DNA of 64,000 nucleotides from Alteriqipengyuania lutimaris (lineage in GTDB: Bacteria; Pseudomonadota; Alphaproteobacteria; Sphingomonadales; Sphingomonadaceae), in the NCBI RefSeq assembly GCF_003363135.1, contig NZ_QRBB01000001.1, positions 2,206,501 to 2,270,500 of the forward strand, written 5' to 3'. The position numbers and the translations under genes are program-made. Below the pieces are notes generated by a model that saw only the letters and a program-made list of their open reading frames with translations, did not search any database and had not been told where the DNA came from. Each line of letters begins with the position of its first letter. Within the stretch, counting starts at the first letter, position 1. This document shows positions 28,087 to 38,021 of this stretch, piece after piece.

Positions 28087-29202
28087 ATGGCTTCCGAAAC
28101 TGATCTTTACGAACTGCTCGGCGTGTCGCGCGACGCGGACGCCGCCGCGATCAAGGCCGCCTATCGCAAGATGGCGATGAAGTATCACCCGGACCGAAAC
28201 CCGGGCGATGCCGAGGCGGAGGCGCGCTTCAAGGCCGTCGGCGCGGCCTATGAAGTCCTCAAGGACCCGCAGAAACGCGCGGCCTACGACCAGTACGGCC
28301 ATGCCGCCTTCCAGCAGGGCGGGGGCAGTGGCCACGGCGGCCATCACGCCGACTTCGGCGATATCGGCGATATCTTCGAAACGATCTTCGGCAGCGCGTT
28401 CGGCGGTATGCGGCAGAATGCCCGGCGCGGCGCGGACCTGCGCTACGACCTCGAAATCACGCTGGAAGAGGCCTTCCACGGCAAGTCGACCACGATCGAG
28501 ATCGAGGTGTCGCAGCAATGCGACGTGTGCACCGGGTCGGGTGCGGAGCCGGGCACCGGCACGCGCGCCTGCAACATGTGCAATGGCTACGGCAAGGTGC
28601 GCGCGCAGCAGGGCCTGTTCGTGGTCGAGCGGCCATGCCCCAATTGCCATGGGCGCGGCGAGGTGATCGAAAGCCCCTGCCGCAATTGCCGCGGCGACGG
28701 GCGCGTCGATGCGCCGCAATCGCTTTCGGTCGACATTCCCCCCGGCGTCGATACGGGCACCCGCATCCGCCTGTCGGGCAAGGGCGAGGCGGGACCGCGC
28801 GGGAGCCCGTCGGGCGATCTCTACATCTTCATCCACGTGCGCCAGCACGCGGTCTTCGGACGCGAGGGATCGAACCTGATCGCGCGCGTACCGATCAGCT
28901 TCACCACCGCCTCTCTGGGCGGGAGGGTCGACATTCCCGACCTCGACGGGTCGAGCAACACGATCGACATTCCCACCGGCATCCAGTCGGGCAAGCAACT
29001 GCGCCTGCGCGGTGCGGGCATGCCCGTGCTGCAAGGGCGCGGACGCGGCGACCTGGTGGTGGAAGTCACGGTCGAGACGCCGACCCGGCTGTCGAAGCGG
29101 CAGAAGGAGATCCTCGAGGAATTCCGCGAGACCGAAACGGGCGAGGAATGCCCTGAAAGCCGCGGCTTCTTCGACCGGATCAAGGAAGCCTTCGGGGCCT
29201 GA
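28087..29202 (+). CDS. dnaJ: Chaperone protein DnaJ (Hsp40)
   Basis: A 371-residue type I J protein: J domain with HPD (34-36), a Gly/Phe-rich segment (GGGSGHGGHHADFGDIGD), four zinc-binding repeats (CDVCTGSG, CNMCNGYG, CPNCHGRG, CRNCRGDG) and the C-terminal substrate domains. It stimulates DnaK ATPase and delivers substrates. It likely shares the dnaK transcript. Confidence 0.98.
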   Translation: MASETDLYELLGVSRDADAAAIKAAYRKMAMKYHPDRNPGDAEAEARFKAVGAAYEVLKDPQKRAAYDQYGHAAFQQGGGSGHGGHHADFGDIGDIFETIFGSAFGGMRQNARRGADLRYDLEITLEEAFHGKSTTIEIEVSQQCDVCTGSGAEPGTGTRACNMCNGYGKVRAQQGLFVVERPCPNCHGRGEVIESPCRNCRGDGRVDAPQSLSVDIPPGVDTGTRIRLSGKGEAGPRGSPSGDLYIFIHVRQHAVFGREGSNLIARVPISFTTASLGGRVDIPDLDGSSNTIDIPTGIQSGKQLRLRGAGMPVLQGRGRGDLVVEVTVETPTRLSKRQKEILEEFRETETGEECPESRGFFDRIKEAFGA

Positions 29203-29207
29203 TGGCC

Positions 29208-29705
29208 CTAATGCAGGTATTCTGCGTAAGTCTCCGCCAGCCTCTGCTGACTGATGCCCATTCGCTGCTCGACAGCAAGAGGATGATCGGTTGGTTCCAG
29301 CCAGATCAGTGGACGCAGGGGCGGGGCCTGAAGTTCCACGTTTGTCTTCAGGTTCACGGTGTCGGGATAAACTGCGAGATTGGCGGATAACCAGCCGAAG
29401 AATGGGCCGATATCGCTGCGGTTCGGGTCTTCCCAATGCTCCATCAAGAGCTTGAAGCTTTCGAAACTGACGGACACCCAGACACCCCAGCAAAAATGCT
29501 CTTTCAGCCCGGTGACCGGAATCTCGATGGTGCCGCGCAAAAAGTAGAACCGATCGTCGGTCACACAGGTATCAGTGGTCAGCTCGCAGCGCGCTTCCCG
29601 TTCCTCGGGAGGGATCGAATAGTAATAATCCGGGGCGTCTGAAGCGAGAGCAGGCATCCCCGCGTGCGTTTCCCCGCATACGCGACACTTAAAACTGAAG
29701 CTCAT
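29208..29705 (-). CDS. DUF2199 domain protein
   Basis: A 165-residue cytoplasmic protein of the DUF2199 family: it starts with a CxxC (FKCRVCGETH) and has the typical YYSIPPEEREARCELTTDTC and FYFLRGTIEIPV segments. It is probably a small metal-binding fold, function unknown. Its ATG overlaps the stop of the upstream patatin-like gene (ATGA, 29702-29705), so it is the second gene of a coupled pair. It converges with dnaJ five bases away. Confidence 0.8.
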   Translation of the reverse strand: MSFSFKCRVCGETHAGMPALASDAPDYYYSIPPEEREARCELTTDTCVTDDRFYFLRGTIEIPVTGLKEHFCWGVWVSVSFESFKLLMEHWEDPNRSDIGPFFGWLSANLAVYPDTVNLKTNVELQAPPLRPLIWLEPTDHPLAVEQRMGISQQRLAETYAEYLH

Positions 29706-32032
29706 GCTGTTCCCAATCGCGTCTCGATTTCATCGCGCAGGGCCTTCAGCGATTCTTCGCCGCAGCGCCCGGCTTCCACCTCCTCGTCGATGATGGCGAG
29801 GAGAGCGCGCCGCAGGATCGCGCGTCGCTTCTGCGGCTCGACCGGCCGGTCGCTGGTCGACAGCACGATATCGACCATGCGCTCGCACCCGTGCAGGCGT
29901 CCCCACAGGTAATCGTTCTCGCGATAGGCGCGGCTGAAGAACGCGCCGAAATCGTAGAACTCAATGCCGCGCAGCGTGGCCGAGGTGCCGCCCTCGCGTA
30001 TCGCCTGCGCGTCTTCGGGGCTGATCCGGTCGACCTTCACCGGCTCGAACTCGTTCATCCCCTGCATGCCGAGGATCGGCAGCGTCGCGACATCGTAGAA
30101 GGGGAAGCCGAGATAGGCGTACATCATGCGCCGCCGCAGCTCGCGCGGCATGTCGCCCAGCGCATGCGCGAAGGCTTTCTCCGAATTGGTATCCAGCGTC
30201 AGGAGATCGCGGACACCGGCCACGTGGTCGAGCACGGCGCCCGGGTCGATCATCACGTTGCGCGCCAGATCCTTGAACTGCGGACCCAGCGGATCGAGCC
30301 CGTCGTTCTCGAAATAGGCCGCCAGGATCAGGTAGATCGAAGCGCGCGCACGATCGATCGCCTCGTTGGGAATGTCGGGATCGCGTTCCCAGTCCCGCGC
30401 GGTCCGGCGCGCCAGCAGCCGCAGACGACGCACGCGAAAGGCGAGGTCGAAGCTGCGGAAAAAGGCCACCGCCTCCGGGCTCGCGCCGCCGCCATCGCTC
30501 ACCAGCGTTTCCAGGCCTCGTTCGCGCAAGGCGCCGCGCAGCCGGTGGGTGATCGTCTGGACGTCCGGCTCGAAATCCTTGGGCGCGGCCTTGCGCACCA
30601 GCTCCGCGATCCGTTCAAGGATCCCGACGAACTTGAGCTCGGCATAGCCTGCGAACGTATAGCCTGCCTGCTCCGCCGCCGCCTGCTGCGCCTTGCCGCG
30701 CCAGTTCGCGAGCCTGCGCGGGGTGGGACGGTCGAAGAAGACGGTGCGGTCGAACAGCTTCTCCACCGCGCTTTCCACCTGCGGGCGCATCTGCGCGATC
30801 ATCGCCTGCAGCTTTTCGGCATGGCGCGACTGTTCGGCAATTCCTTCGAGGTTGTCGCGGATCGGCTGCTCGCGCGGCAGCGTGGAGAGCGAGCCGAAAA
30901 TGCTCTCGAAAAAGCCGACCGGCTCGCGCACACGCGCCTCGTCGCGGACATAGCGATCGGGCTGCGGGTCGATATAGGCGAAGCGCCGCTCGACCTCGCG
31001 CACCGCGGGGCGTCCGCGCAGCGCATCGATCGCGCCTTCGAACGGCCGGTTTACCAGCACCGACCCGTCGATCAGCGAAACCCCTTCCGCGGTGCCGTCG
31101 TCCATATGGGCGGGCATGATCCGCCGCAGGAATGCCTCGCGGCCGTGCCAGGCGCGCCCCGTCTCCTCCGCCAGTGCATCGATCTCGTCGATCCGCAGCG
31201 GGGGGAAGGCACCGGGAAAGCTTGCGGTGGCACGTGCGGCAAAGGCGAGCTCAAAGGGATCGGCCAGCCACTGCCCCGCCGCTTCGGGCGTCCTCGAGTT
31301 GAAGGAGATCGGCATGCGATGCTCGCTCTCCTTCACCACGGGCGGACTGTTGAGCCGCAGGTGCGCGAGATAGCCGTGGAAATCGGTCGTCGGCACGTAG
31401 AGATCGATCGGATGCCCGGGCGGCAGCAGCGGGCCGTCCGCAGGCACGCTGTCCATCGCCTCCAGCGCTTCCAGCAGCATGCGCGACATCGTCTCGCCCG
31501 AAAAGGGCGGCTGGAACCAGCGCCCGCGCACCAGCTTGGACACTTTCTCGCGCACCTCGGCGCGGGTTTCGGGCGCAACGCTTTCGGACACGAGGTTGCC
31601 CGGGCGGCGCAACACGAAATTGGCGAGCGGCTGCGCCCACACCTTGGCGAAGCGCCAGCCCATCCGCGCGTCTTCCGCCGTCAGCCGGTCGATATCGGCA
31701 TTGTCGAGCCACATGTCGGTCAGCGGCTCGAGCGAACGGCCCGAATGGATCGCCTGCGCAAGGAACACCGCGTTGATCCCGCCCGCGCTGGCTCCGCTGA
31801 AAATGTCGGGCAGGACCCGCAGCCGCAGCTCGTGCTCGTCGGCCAGCAGGTCGAGCAGTTCGCGATAGGCGGCGGCGACGCCCGAGGGGGAATCCTCTCC
31901 CGAATGCAGCGCACGGCTCGCGCGGGCGAGGTTCCAGACCTCCTTGGTGACACCGTGCATGTAGACCGCAAGGCTGACCCCGCCATAGCAGACGAGCGCG
32001 ATCCTGAGTTCCTTCTGACGCATCGATACCAT
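29702..32032 (-). CDS. Large patatin-like phospholipase family protein
   Basis: A 776-residue protein with an N-terminal patatin domain: catalytic Ser82 in GASAGG, Asp322 in IDGS, and the oxyanion-type YGGVSLAVYMHGV near residue 16. The remaining about 400 residues are a helical C-terminal region like DUF3376, found only in large patatin-related proteins. No signal peptide is seen. It probably hydrolyses lipid acyl esters, with physiological substrate unknown. Two in-frame ATGs (32032 and 32023) are possible; neither has a strong ribosome site. Coupled to the DUF2199 gene. Confidence 0.85.
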   Translation of the reverse strand: MVSMRQKELRIALVCYGGVSLAVYMHGVTKEVWNLARASRALHSGEDSPSGVAAAYRELLDLLADEHELRLRVLPDIFSGASAGGINAVFLAQAIHSGRSLEPLTDMWLDNADIDRLTAEDARMGWRFAKVWAQPLANFVLRRPGNLVSESVAPETRAEVREKVSKLVRGRWFQPPFSGETMSRMLLEALEAMDSVPADGPLLPPGHPIDLYVPTTDFHGYLAHLRLNSPPVVKESEHRMPISFNSRTPEAAGQWLADPFELAFAARATASFPGAFPPLRIDEIDALAEETGRAWHGREAFLRRIMPAHMDDGTAEGVSLIDGSVLVNRPFEGAIDALRGRPAVREVERRFAYIDPQPDRYVRDEARVREPVGFFESIFGSLSTLPREQPIRDNLEGIAEQSRHAEKLQAMIAQMRPQVESAVEKLFDRTVFFDRPTPRRLANWRGKAQQAAAEQAGYTFAGYAELKFVGILERIAELVRKAAPKDFEPDVQTITHRLRGALRERGLETLVSDGGGASPEAVAFFRSFDLAFRVRRLRLLARRTARDWERDPDIPNEAIDRARASIYLILAAYFENDGLDPLGPQFKDLARNVMIDPGAVLDHVAGVRDLLTLDTNSEKAFAHALGDMPRELRRRMMYAYLGFPFYDVATLPILGMQGMNEFEPVKVDRISPEDAQAIREGGTSATLRGIEFYDFGAFFSRAYRENDYLWGRLHGCERMVDIVLSTSDRPVEPQKRRAILRRALLAIIDEEVEAGRCGEESLKALRDEIETRLGTA

Positions 32033-32108
32033 TTAGAAGGGAGAGGCGCCTCAGCGCAACTTGCGTTCCGCAAATGTTCTGCCTAGGTCCCCGTCTTAAG
32101 GAGACCGC

Positions 32109-33470
<1,362 letters not shown>

Positions 33471-33494
33471 GAAAAGCGTGGTAGAGGGGCGTTC

Positions 33495-34064
33495 ATGACG
33501 GGGTTCGACATTATCGTCCTGCTGGTCGTCGCGGTCGCGGCCGCAGGCGGCTTCATGCGGGGTTTCGTGCAGGAAATCCTTTCTCTCGCCGCATGGATTC
33601 TCGCGATCTTCGCGATCCAGAACCTGCACACGCCGCTCCAGCAGTTCATCGAGCCGCGCTTCGGCACGCCGACCACCGCCGCGATCCTCGCCTTCGCGCT
33701 GCTGCTGCTGATCCCCTATGCGGCGATGAAGCTGATCGCCTCGCTGGTCGGCTCGAGAGCGCGCGAATCGCTGCTCGGGCCGCTCGACCGGGTGCTCGGC
33801 TTCGGCTTCGGTGCGGTGAAGGGCGCGATCATCGTGGTGATCGGCTTCTCGCTGCTGGTGCTGGGCTACGACACGGTCTGGGGCGTACAGGGCCGGCCGA
33901 CCTGGATCATCACCGCCCGCACCTATCCTTCGATCAATGCCGGGAGCGAGCAGATGGTCGGCTATATCCGCGAACGGCGCGAGACCATCCGCGCCGAACA
34001 GGACCCCGACGACGAAGCAGGTACCGTGACCGGCGCGTCCGCGCTCGAACAGCCGGGCGAATGA
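33495..34064 (+). CDS. CvpA family membrane protein
   Basis: A 189-residue protein with four hydrophobic segments in the CvpA arrangement (FDIIVLLVVAVAAAGGFMRGFVQEILSLAAW start, RARESLLGPLDRVLGFGFGAVKG loop) and a hydrophilic C-terminal tail. E. coli CvpA is linked to colicin V production and to purF expression; in alphaproteobacteria the family often lies before purF, which is not here. It follows radA by 24 bases. Confidence 0.85.
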   Translation: MTGFDIIVLLVVAVAAAGGFMRGFVQEILSLAAWILAIFAIQNLHTPLQQFIEPRFGTPTTAAILAFALLLLIPYAAMKLIASLVGSRARESLLGPLDRVLGFGFGAVKGAIIVVIGFSLLVLGYDTVWGVQGRPTWIITARTYPSINAGSEQMVGYIRERRETIRAEQDPDDEAGTVTGASALEQPGE

Positions 34065-34074
34065 TGGCGCGCGA

Positions 34075-34500
34075 GTGACCAGGCTCTATACCCCCGATAT
34101 CCTCGCGCTTGCGGTCGAACTGGCGGATCACCCCCGGCTCGCCACGCCCGATGTCAGCGCCCAGGTCCGCTCGCGCACCTGCGGCGGAACGCTGACGCTC
34201 GATCTCGCGCTGGACGATGCGGGCCGGATCGATGCGCTTGGCCTCGCGGTGTCTGCCTGCGCGATCGGGCAGGCGGCCGCGGCGATCTTCGCGCGCGAGG
34301 CACGCGGGCGCGGGGCCGAGGAAATCCTCGCCGCGCATGGCGAGATCGAAACCTGGCTCGCAGGCGACGGACCCGAGCCCCGCTGGCCGGGGATCGCAAT
34401 TCTGGCCCCTGCAACCGAGTATCCCGCGCGGCACGGGGCGATCATGTTGCCATGGAACGCGGGCGTGGACGCGCTTTGCAAGGAGCACCAACAGCGCTAG
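34075..34500 (+). CDS. IscU/SufU-like iron-sulfur scaffold homologue lacking one cysteine
   Basis: A 141-residue NifU-N/IscU-like protein starting at GTG. Two of the three cluster-ligand cysteines are visible: Cys36 in RTCGG and Cys62 in SACAIGQ. Where family members have the third, just before LPW, this one reads RHGAIMLPW (residues 119-127). Cys135 lies too far downstream to be an obvious substitute. Cluster assembly on it is therefore uncertain. It sits 10 bases after cvpA. Confidence 0.75.
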   Translation: MTRLYTPDILALAVELADHPRLATPDVSAQVRSRTCGGTLTLDLALDDAGRIDALGLAVSACAIGQAAAAIFAREARGRGAEEILAAHGEIETWLAGDGPEPRWPGIAILAPATEYPARHGAIMLPWNAGVDALCKEHQQR

Positions 34501-34531
34501 ATCGGCAGAAAAAGAGAGGGGATCTGTCATC

Positions 34532-36163
34532 ATGAGCGCAGCCGACGCCGGCGCCGCCACGCGCGAGCCGACCGAGAAGGAAATCCGCCTCGTCATCGCG
34601 GCGAGTTCCGCCGGGACGATCTTCGAGTGGTACGATTTCTTCATCTACGGCACGCTCGCTGGGCTGATAGGCGCGGCGTTCTTTCCCGCCGATAACGAAA
34701 CGCTGCAGATCCTGCTGGTCTGGGCGGGCTTTGCAGTCGGCTTCGGCTTCCGCCCGCTCGGCGCGATCCTCTTCGGCTTCCTCGGCGACCGGCTGGGCCG
34801 CAAGTACACCTTCCTCGTCACCGTCACGCTGATGGGCATCGCGACGGCTGGCGTCGGCATGATCCCCAGCGCGGCGACCATCGGCATCGCGGCGCCGATC
34901 ATTGTGATCGCCTTCCGCATCCTGCAAGGGCTCGCGCTGGGCGGCGAATATGGCGGGGCGGCGATCTATGTTGCCGAGCACGCACCGGCCGAAAAGCGCG
35001 GGTTCTACACCAGCTTCATCCAGGCGAGCGTCGTGGGCGGGTTCGTGCTCTCGATCGCTGTGGTGATCGCTTGCCGCTGGCTCATCCCCGAAGACGATTT
35101 CGCCGCCTGGGGCTGGCGCATGCCGTTCCTGCTCTCGATCATCCTGCTCGCGATTTCGCTGTGGATGCGGCTCAAGCTGTCGGAAAGCCCGGTCTTCCTC
35201 GCGATGAAGGAGGCCGGAGAGACCGCGGGCAATCCCTTCCTCGAAAGCTTCACCTATCCTGGAAACAAGCGCCGCCTCCTCGTCGCCTTCGCGATCACCG
35301 GCGTGCTGACCACGATCTGGTACACCGCCTTCTTCAGCGGCCTGTCGTTCCTGCGCGGCCCCATGAACATCGAGGAGCGCGTGGTCGAATGGATGCTGCT
35401 GTTCGCGGGGCTGATCGCGATGAGTTTCTACATCGTTGTCGGCCGCTGGTCGGACAGGGTGGGGCGCAAGGCGCCGATCATCCTTGGGGGAGGGCTGGCG
35501 CTGGCGCTGCTCTTCCCGATCTTCTGGGGCATCGGAGCGCTCGCCAATCCCGGATTGAATGACGCGGCGCGCGACGCGCCGGTCGTCGTCACCGGGCAGG
35601 ACTGCACGCCCGATCCCTTTGCCGAGCTGTTCGGGCGCGAACAGAGCGAATGCGGCAAGGTCCTCGACGTGCTGACCTCCAGCGGGGTGCCCTACACTCT
35701 GCAGGAGGGCGGACGTCTGGGCATCACCGTGGGCGGCGAGACGGTGGCTCTCACGCCCGCGATGCTGGCCGAGGATGCACAGCTGCGCAGCGGGATACGC
35801 GATGGCCTGAGCGCGCGCGGCTTCGATCTGTCCGACCAGATACCGCCCGCGATCAATATTGCCGGCATCATGCTCCTGCTGCTGGCGATGGGCGCATTGT
35901 CGGCGCTGACCTACGGTTCCGTCGCCGCCGTGCTGACCGAACTGTTCCCGGCCCCGATCCGCTATTCGTCGATGTCGATCCCCTACCACTTCGCAGCGGG
36001 CTACCTCGGCGGGTTCCTGCCGCTGATCGCCGGGATCATCGTGGCCCGGTCCGGCGATATCTATGCGGGGCTCTGGTATACGTGGATTGTCGTCGCGATC
36101 GGGCTGGTCATTGCATGGTGGGGCTTGCCCGGCGGGCCGCCACGTGATTTCGAGGCCCGGTGA
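34532..36163 (+). CDS. MFS transporter, metabolite:H+ symporter (MHS) type, with large loop insert
   Basis: A 543-residue twelve-helix transporter resembling the ProP/citrate MHS family: GTIFEWYDFFIYGT in helix 1, loop motif GDRLGRKYTF, and RILQGLALGGEYGGAAIYVAEHAP in helix 4. Between the predicted eighth and ninth helices lies an insert of about 100 residues (340-440) with two cysteines (Cys358, Cys374). The substrate is likely a small organic acid, amino acid or osmolyte. GAGGGG precedes the ATG. It overlaps alr by a GTGA, so the racemase is coupled to transport. Confidence 0.85.
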   Translation: MSAADAGAATREPTEKEIRLVIAASSAGTIFEWYDFFIYGTLAGLIGAAFFPADNETLQILLVWAGFAVGFGFRPLGAILFGFLGDRLGRKYTFLVTVTLMGIATAGVGMIPSAATIGIAAPIIVIAFRILQGLALGGEYGGAAIYVAEHAPAEKRGFYTSFIQASVVGGFVLSIAVVIACRWLIPEDDFAAWGWRMPFLLSIILLAISLWMRLKLSESPVFLAMKEAGETAGNPFLESFTYPGNKRRLLVAFAITGVLTTIWYTAFFSGLSFLRGPMNIEERVVEWMLLFAGLIAMSFYIVVGRWSDRVGRKAPIILGGGLALALLFPIFWGIGALANPGLNDAARDAPVVVTGQDCTPDPFAELFGREQSECGKVLDVLTSSGVPYTLQEGGRLGITVGGETVALTPAMLAEDAQLRSGIRDGLSARGFDLSDQIPPAINIAGIMLLLLAMGALSALTYGSVAAVLTELFPAPIRYSSMSIPYHFAAGYLGGFLPLIAGIIVARSGDIYAGLWYTWIVVAIGLVIAWWGLPGGPPRDFEAR

Positions 36164-37224
36164 CCAGCACCCCGAAACCGCCCCCGCCGACTCTCCGCCT
36201 CGCGATCGACACCGGCGCGCTTGCCGCCAACTGGCGCGCGCTCGACGCATTGTCGGGCAGCGCGCGCGCCGGGGCGGCGGTGAAAGCGGACTGCTACGGC
36301 CTCGGCATCGACAATTGCCTGCCCGCGCTGGTCGAAGCGGGCGCGCGGGACTTCTTCGTGGCGCACTGGAGCGAGGTCGCGCCGCTCCTCGCCCATGTCG
36401 CGCCCGAGCAGATATCCGTGCTGCACGGCCCGATGACGGCCGCTGAAGCGCAATACGCCATCGCCACCGGGGTTCGCCCGGTCATCAACTCGCTTCACCA
36501 GGCGCGGCTCTGGCACGAGGCGGGCGGCGGCGCATGCCACCTGATGGTGGACACGGGAATCAACCGGCTCGGCATTACGCCGGGCGAGTTGAGCGATCCA
36601 CTCCTGAAGCATCTCGATGTGCATGTGCTGATGTCGCACCTTTCCTCCGCCGAGGAAACGACGCCTGCCAATGGCCACCAGCTGGCCGCCTTCCGGGCCG
36701 CGCAGGCGCTCATCCCGCATCGCGAGACGAGCATCGCCAACAGCGCAGGGATCGCGCTGGGCCGCGATTATCACTGGGACCTAACCCGCCCGGGCCTCGC
36801 GCTCTATGGCGGCGTCCCGAGCCCCGCGCTGGCCGACCATATCCGCCAGGTCGCCTTCCCGCAGGCGGCGGTGATCCACACCCGCAAGCTCGAGGCGGGC
36901 GATACGGTGGGCTACAACCGCGAATTCACCGCCAGCGCGCCGATGCGCGTCGGCACGGTGTCGCTCGGCTATGCCGACGGCTTCCTGCGCAGCTGGGGCG
37001 GGGAGGGCTTCCTTGTGCACGAGGGACGCAAGCTGCCGCTGCGCGGCAAGGTCTCGATGGACATGGTGGTGGTCGATCTGGCCGATGCGCCGGAGGTCGG
37101 GATCGGCGACTGGCTCGACGTGCCCTACCACCTGCCCGATGCGGCAGCGCGCTGCGGCCTGTCGCAATATGAATTGCTGACCGTGCTCGGCCACCGGTTC
37201 GCGCGTAGCGTGAAGGGCGAATAA
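36160..37224 (+). CDS. alr: Alanine racemase
   Basis: A 354-residue PLP enzyme making D-alanine for peptidoglycan. The PLP lysine is Lys42 in AAVKADCYGLG; the second catalytic base is the Tyr in VGYNREF; the dimer-contributed segments LGYADGFLR and GKVSMDMVVVD are present. It starts at GTG overlapping the transporter stop. D-alanine metabolism fits the D,D-carboxypeptidase and other wall genes elsewhere in the window. Confidence 0.95.
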   Translation: MTSTPKPPPPTLRLAIDTGALAANWRALDALSGSARAGAAVKADCYGLGIDNCLPALVEAGARDFFVAHWSEVAPLLAHVAPEQISVLHGPMTAAEAQYAIATGVRPVINSLHQARLWHEAGGGACHLMVDTGINRLGITPGELSDPLLKHLDVHVLMSHLSSAEETTPANGHQLAAFRAAQALIPHRETSIANSAGIALGRDYHWDLTRPGLALYGGVPSPALADHIRQVAFPQAAVIHTRKLEAGDTVGYNREFTASAPMRVGTVSLGYADGFLRSWGGEGFLVHEGRKLPLRGKVSMDMVVVDLADAPEVGIGDWLDVPYHLPDAAARCGLSQYELLTVLGHRFARSVKGE

Positions 37225-37240
37225 AGGCGCATTGCGCGAG

Positions 37241-37278
37241 CGATGCTGCAAATGCTAAGTGCTGATGCTGCGCAGCAT
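37241..37278 (+). promoter_or_regulatory. TGC-rich palindromic region, candidate PhaR operator
   Basis: The phaR leader contains the perfect 14-base palindrome ATGCTGCGCAGCAT (37265-37278) and, 20 bases before it, a half-site ATGCTGCAAATGC. PhaR repressors bind TGC-rich inverted repeats before phaP and their own gene, so this is a likely autoregulatory site. Inference from sequence only. Confidence 0.5.
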
Positions 37279-37301
37279 TCATCCGGAGCCCGAAGGTCCA
37301 C

Positions 37302-37871
37302 ATGGCTAACAAGCAACGCAAGGATGGCGATCCCATCGTCATCAAGAAATACGCCAACCGGCGGCTCTACAACACGCATTCCTCCAGCTACATCACGCTC
37401 GACGATCTTGCAGGCATGACCCGCGAAGGGGTCGACTTCACGGTGGTCGATGCGAAGAGCGGTGACGACATCACCCATGCCATCCTGACGCAGATCATCG
37501 TCGAGGAGGAAACGCATGGCGAGCAGATGCTGCCCGTCAGCTTCCTGCGCGAGATCATCTCGATGTACGGCAATTCGATGCAGGCGATGATGCCGAGCTA
37601 CCTCGAAGCGAGCATGGCGAATTTCCGCGCCAATCAGGAAAAGATCGCCGAGGCGTGGAAGAGCGGGATGGCGGGCAATCCCTTCGCCAAGATGGCCGAA
37701 ACCAACCTCGCGATGATGCGCGCCGCGACCGACGCCTTCACCGGGCAGGGCGCCGCGACCAAGAGCGCGGGCCGTGCGGAGAGCAAGGCGGACGAAACCG
37801 CGCAGGAGCTTGCCGCGATGCGCGACCAGATGGCCGCGATGCAGAAAAAGCTCGACGAGATGGGCAAGTAG
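37302..37871 (+). CDS. phaR: Polyhydroxyalkanoate synthesis repressor PhaR
   Basis: A 189-residue regulator of PHA granule genes. The N-terminal DNA-binding domain has the signature IKKYANRRLYNTHSSSYITLDDL; then follows the PHB-binding accumulation-regulatory segment with SFLREIISMYGNSMQAMMPSYLE, and a C-terminal coiled coil (QELAAMRDQMAAMQKKLDEM). It implies that the organism makes polyhydroxybutyrate; synthase genes are not in the window. Confidence 0.95.
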   Translation: MANKQRKDGDPIVIKKYANRRLYNTHSSSYITLDDLAGMTREGVDFTVVDAKSGDDITHAILTQIIVEEETHGEQMLPVSFLREIISMYGNSMQAMMPSYLEASMANFRANQEKIAEAWKSGMAGNPFAKMAETNLAMMRAATDAFTGQGAATKSAGRAESKADETAQELAAMRDQMAAMQKKLDEMGK

Positions 37872-37887
37872 CGCAAACCCCCGCGAA

Positions 37888-37980
37888 CCGCTCGCCATGA
37901 GCTTGTCGAAGGGCTGTTCTTCTTTCTAAGAACGATCTCCAAGAAAAATGCGGCGCTTCGACAAGCTCGGCACGAGCGGG
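37888..37980. repeat. Dispersed inverted-repeat element, copy B
   Basis: A 93-bp palindrome between phaR and proS. The left arm (37888-37913) holds ATGAGCTTGTCGAAGGG; the right arm (37953-37980) holds GCTTCGACAAGCTCGGCAC, bounded by CCGCTC and GAGCGGG. The spacer has T-rich and A-rich halves (TTCTTCTTTCT, CCAAGAAAAA). The arms are nearly identical to those of the 16044 copy. No protein is encoded in it. Confidence 0.8.
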
Positions 37981-38021
37981 CTTGGGTAGGGTGGAGCGCC
38001 ATTTCACAAGGCAATTCCCAC

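Noticed and set aside
29891..32086. A 731-codon plus-strand frame opposite the patatin-like gene.
   Set aside because: The patatin frame has catalytic motifs and a coupled partner; the opposite frame shows none.
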